64,000 nt of DNA from Caenibius sp. WL (GTDB lineage Bacteria; Pseudomonadota; Alphaproteobacteria; Sphingomonadales; Sphingomonadaceae): the NCBI RefSeq assembly GCF_019803445.1, contig NZ_CP081844.1:1252501-1316500 (forward strand), written 5' to 3'. Below the pieces are notes generated by a model that did no database searches, was not told the DNA's origin, and worked only from the letters and a program-made list of their open reading frames with translations. Position 1 is the stretch's first letter; every line of letters begins with the position of its first letter. This document shows positions 62,673 to 64,000 of this stretch, one piece after another. A program made the translations under genes and the position numbers.

Positions 62673-63911
62673 ATGGCGACACAGACACCGCAAGCGATCC
62701 GGGGCACGCAGGACATTTTCGGGGCAGAGGCCGAGGCTTTCGCCCGCGTGGTGGAAACTTTCGAACGCCTGCGCAGGCTTTACCGTTTCCGCCGCGTGGA
62801 AATGCCGGTCTTTGAAAAGACGGCGGTTTTTTCCCGTTCCCTGGGTGAAACGACCGATGTGGTCTCGAAAGAGATGTATTCGTTCGACGATCGCGGCGGC
62901 GAATCGCTGACGCTGCGCCCCGAATTCACCGCCGGGATCGCGCGGGCCTATCTCACCGACGGGTGGCAGCAATATGCCCCGGTCAAAATCGCCACCCACG
63001 GGCCGCTGTTCCGCTACGAACGTCCGCAGAAAGGGCGGTATCGCCAGTTCCACCAGATCGACGCCGAAGTGATCGGCGCGGCCGAACCGCAGGCGGATGT
63101 CGAACTGCTGGTCATGGCCGATCACCTGCTCAAGGAACTGGGCATCGCCGACGGTGTGACGCTGCAACTGAACACGCTGGGCGACGGGGCCAGCCGCGAG
63201 GCTTGGCGCACCGCGCTGATCGACTATTTCCGCACCCACCGGGCGGAACTGTCGGAAGACAGCCAGGACCGGCTGGAACGCAACCCGCTGCGCATTCTCG
63301 ATTCGAAGGACCCGCGCGACAAGCCGTTCACGGCGGGCGCGCCCCGGATCGACGATTACCTTTCGGGCGAAGCGCAGGATTTCTTTGGCGCGGTGACGGC
63401 GGGGCTGGATGCGGCGGGCGTTGCCTGGACCCGCGCCCCGGCGCTGGTGCGCGGGCTCGACTATTATCGCCACACGGCGTTCGAATTCGTCACCGACCGG
63501 CTGGGCGCGCAGGGCACCGTGCTGGGCGGCGGGCGCTATGATGGCTTGCTGGAGGCACTGGGCGGCCCGGCGACCCCGGCGGTCGGCTGGGCGGCGGGTA
63601 TCGAACGGCTGGCGATGCTGCTGGACGGCGTGGGCGAAACCGCGCCCGATGCGATTCTCGCGATCGAGGATGACGGGGCGCTGCAATTCGGCATTCGCGC
63701 GCTGGCCGCGCTGCGCCGGGCGGGCCTTTCGGCCGATATGATCGCCACCGGATCGCCCAAGAAGCGGTTCGACAAGGCGGTGAAAGCCAATGCCACGGTG
63801 CTGGCCGGGGTGACTCTGCGCGATGGGCAGCCCGCGGTGAATCTGCGCGGGGCCGCCGATGCCGCCGCCTACATCACCGCGCAGCAGGTTTTCGAAGCGC
63901 TGCTGGACTGA
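62673..63911 (+). CDS. hisS: Histidyl-tRNA synthetase
   Basis: A 412-residue class II synthetase. [15 protein letters not shown] opens the catalytic core, [13 protein letters not shown] and [18 protein letters not shown] are motif 2, and [13 protein letters not shown] with the [14 protein letters not shown] segment is the histidine-binding region; an anticodon-binding domain follows. It charges tRNA-His. The ATG at 62673 is the natural start; 62628 would extend into the promoter. Confidence 0.97.
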   Translation: MATQTPQAIRGTQDIFGAEAEAFARVVETFERLRRLYRFRRVEMPVFEKTAVFSRSLGETTDVVSKEMYSFDDRGGESLTLRPEFTAGIARAYLTDGWQQYAPVKIATHGPLFRYERPQKGRYRQFHQIDAEVIGAAEPQADVELLVMADHLLKELGIADGVTLQLNTLGDGASREAWRTALIDYFRTHRAELSEDSQDRLERNPLRILDSKDPRDKPFTAGAPRIDDYLSGEAQDFFGAVTAGLDAAGVAWTRAPALVRGLDYYRHTAFEFVTDRLGAQGTVLGGGRYDGLLEALGGPATPAVGWAAGIERLAMLLDGVGETAPDAILAIEDDGALQFGIRALAALRRAGLSADMIATGSPKKRFDKAVKANATVLAGVTLRDGQPAVNLRGAADAAAYITAQQVFEALLD

Positions 63912-63931
63912 TGATTGCGGGCCAATCTTTC

Positions 63932-64000
63932 GTCATTCCCGCGAAGGCGGGAATCCAGCCTCCGGCGGCTGATCTGGACCCCCGCCTTCGCGGGAATGAC
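63932..64000. repeat. REP-like palindrome, family D, at window edge
   Basis: GTCATTCCCGCGAAGGCGGG with AATCCAG (63932-63958) pairs with CTGGACCCCCGCCTTCGCGG with GAATGAC (63974-64000), a near-perfect inverted repeat after hisS that ends at the window edge. Confidence 0.8.

Noticed and set aside
1-64000. Insertion sequences, prophage or integrase
   Set aside because: No transposase, integrase or terminal repeat with target duplication was seen; only extragenic palindromes occur.
1-64000. tRNA, rRNA or CRISPR arrays
   Set aside because: Intergenic stretches were read for cloverleaf-like and regularly spaced direct-repeat patterns; none was convincing.

Overview
The window is GC-rich, densely coded alphaproteobacterial chromosome. 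The best fit is a sphingomonad (Novosphingobium/Sphingobium type). The reasons are a CtrA cell-cycle regulator, RpoN directly downstream of LptB, large TonB-dependent receptors, and many short-chain dehydrogenases (SDRs), NTF2/SnoaL-fold proteins and PAPS sulfotransferases in catabolic operons. Genus is inferred from gene content only. No tRNA, rRNA, CRISPR array, transposase or prophage gene was seen.

Region 1 (1-6031, minus strand) is a compact coenzyme F420 operon. In transcription order it holds an LLM-class F420-dependent oxidoreductase, fbiC (fused CofG/CofH Fo synthase), npdG (F420:NADPH oxidoreductase), cofE, cofD and the start of cofC, which runs off the left edge. Most junctions overlap. 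The operon therefore makes, recycles and uses F420, a cofactor unusual in this lineage.

Region 2 (6195-56150) is a large accessory catabolic region of about 50 genes. It contains twelve SDRs, three zinc-type medium-chain dehydrogenases, an aldo/keto reductase, an Fe-S/FAD ene-reductase, a KshA-like Rieske oxygenase, a ketosteroid-isomerase-like protein with its catalytic triad intact, a BaiE-like 7-alpha-dehydratase homologue, a haloalkane-dehalogenase-like hydrolase, two sulfotransferases, an HSL-type esterase, two xylose-isomerase-like TIM-barrel proteins, two TonB-dependent receptors, two MFS transporters, two paralogous AraC regulators and one LysR regulator. A four-gene operon (38900-42602) encodes a coenzyme-B12 acyl-CoA mutase with altered active-site residues, its B12-binding subunit, a MeaB chaperone and an EthD-like protein; an acyl-CoA ligase lies convergently beside it. 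Several enzymes resemble steroid or bile-acid enzymes. Ring-degradation and beta-oxidation genes are absent, so peripheral processing of a steroid- or terpenoid-like polycyclic compound is a hypothesis.

Region 3 (56445-64000) is conserved housekeeping DNA: ctrA, rpoN, lptB, a small membrane protein, pmbA/tldE, ppa and hisS. REP-like palindromic repeats lie between genes at 17082-17528, 56195-56303, 61761-61853 and 63932-64000; one family occurs on both sides of the accessory region.

Proposed logic (inference): the receptors and MFS proteins import a hydrophobic substrate; SDRs, the Rieske oxygenase, isomerase, dehydratase and ene-reductases (one possibly F420H2-dependent) remodel it; the ligase and B12 mutase handle a branched acyl-CoA; AraC and LysR proteins divergent to the operons switch them on.
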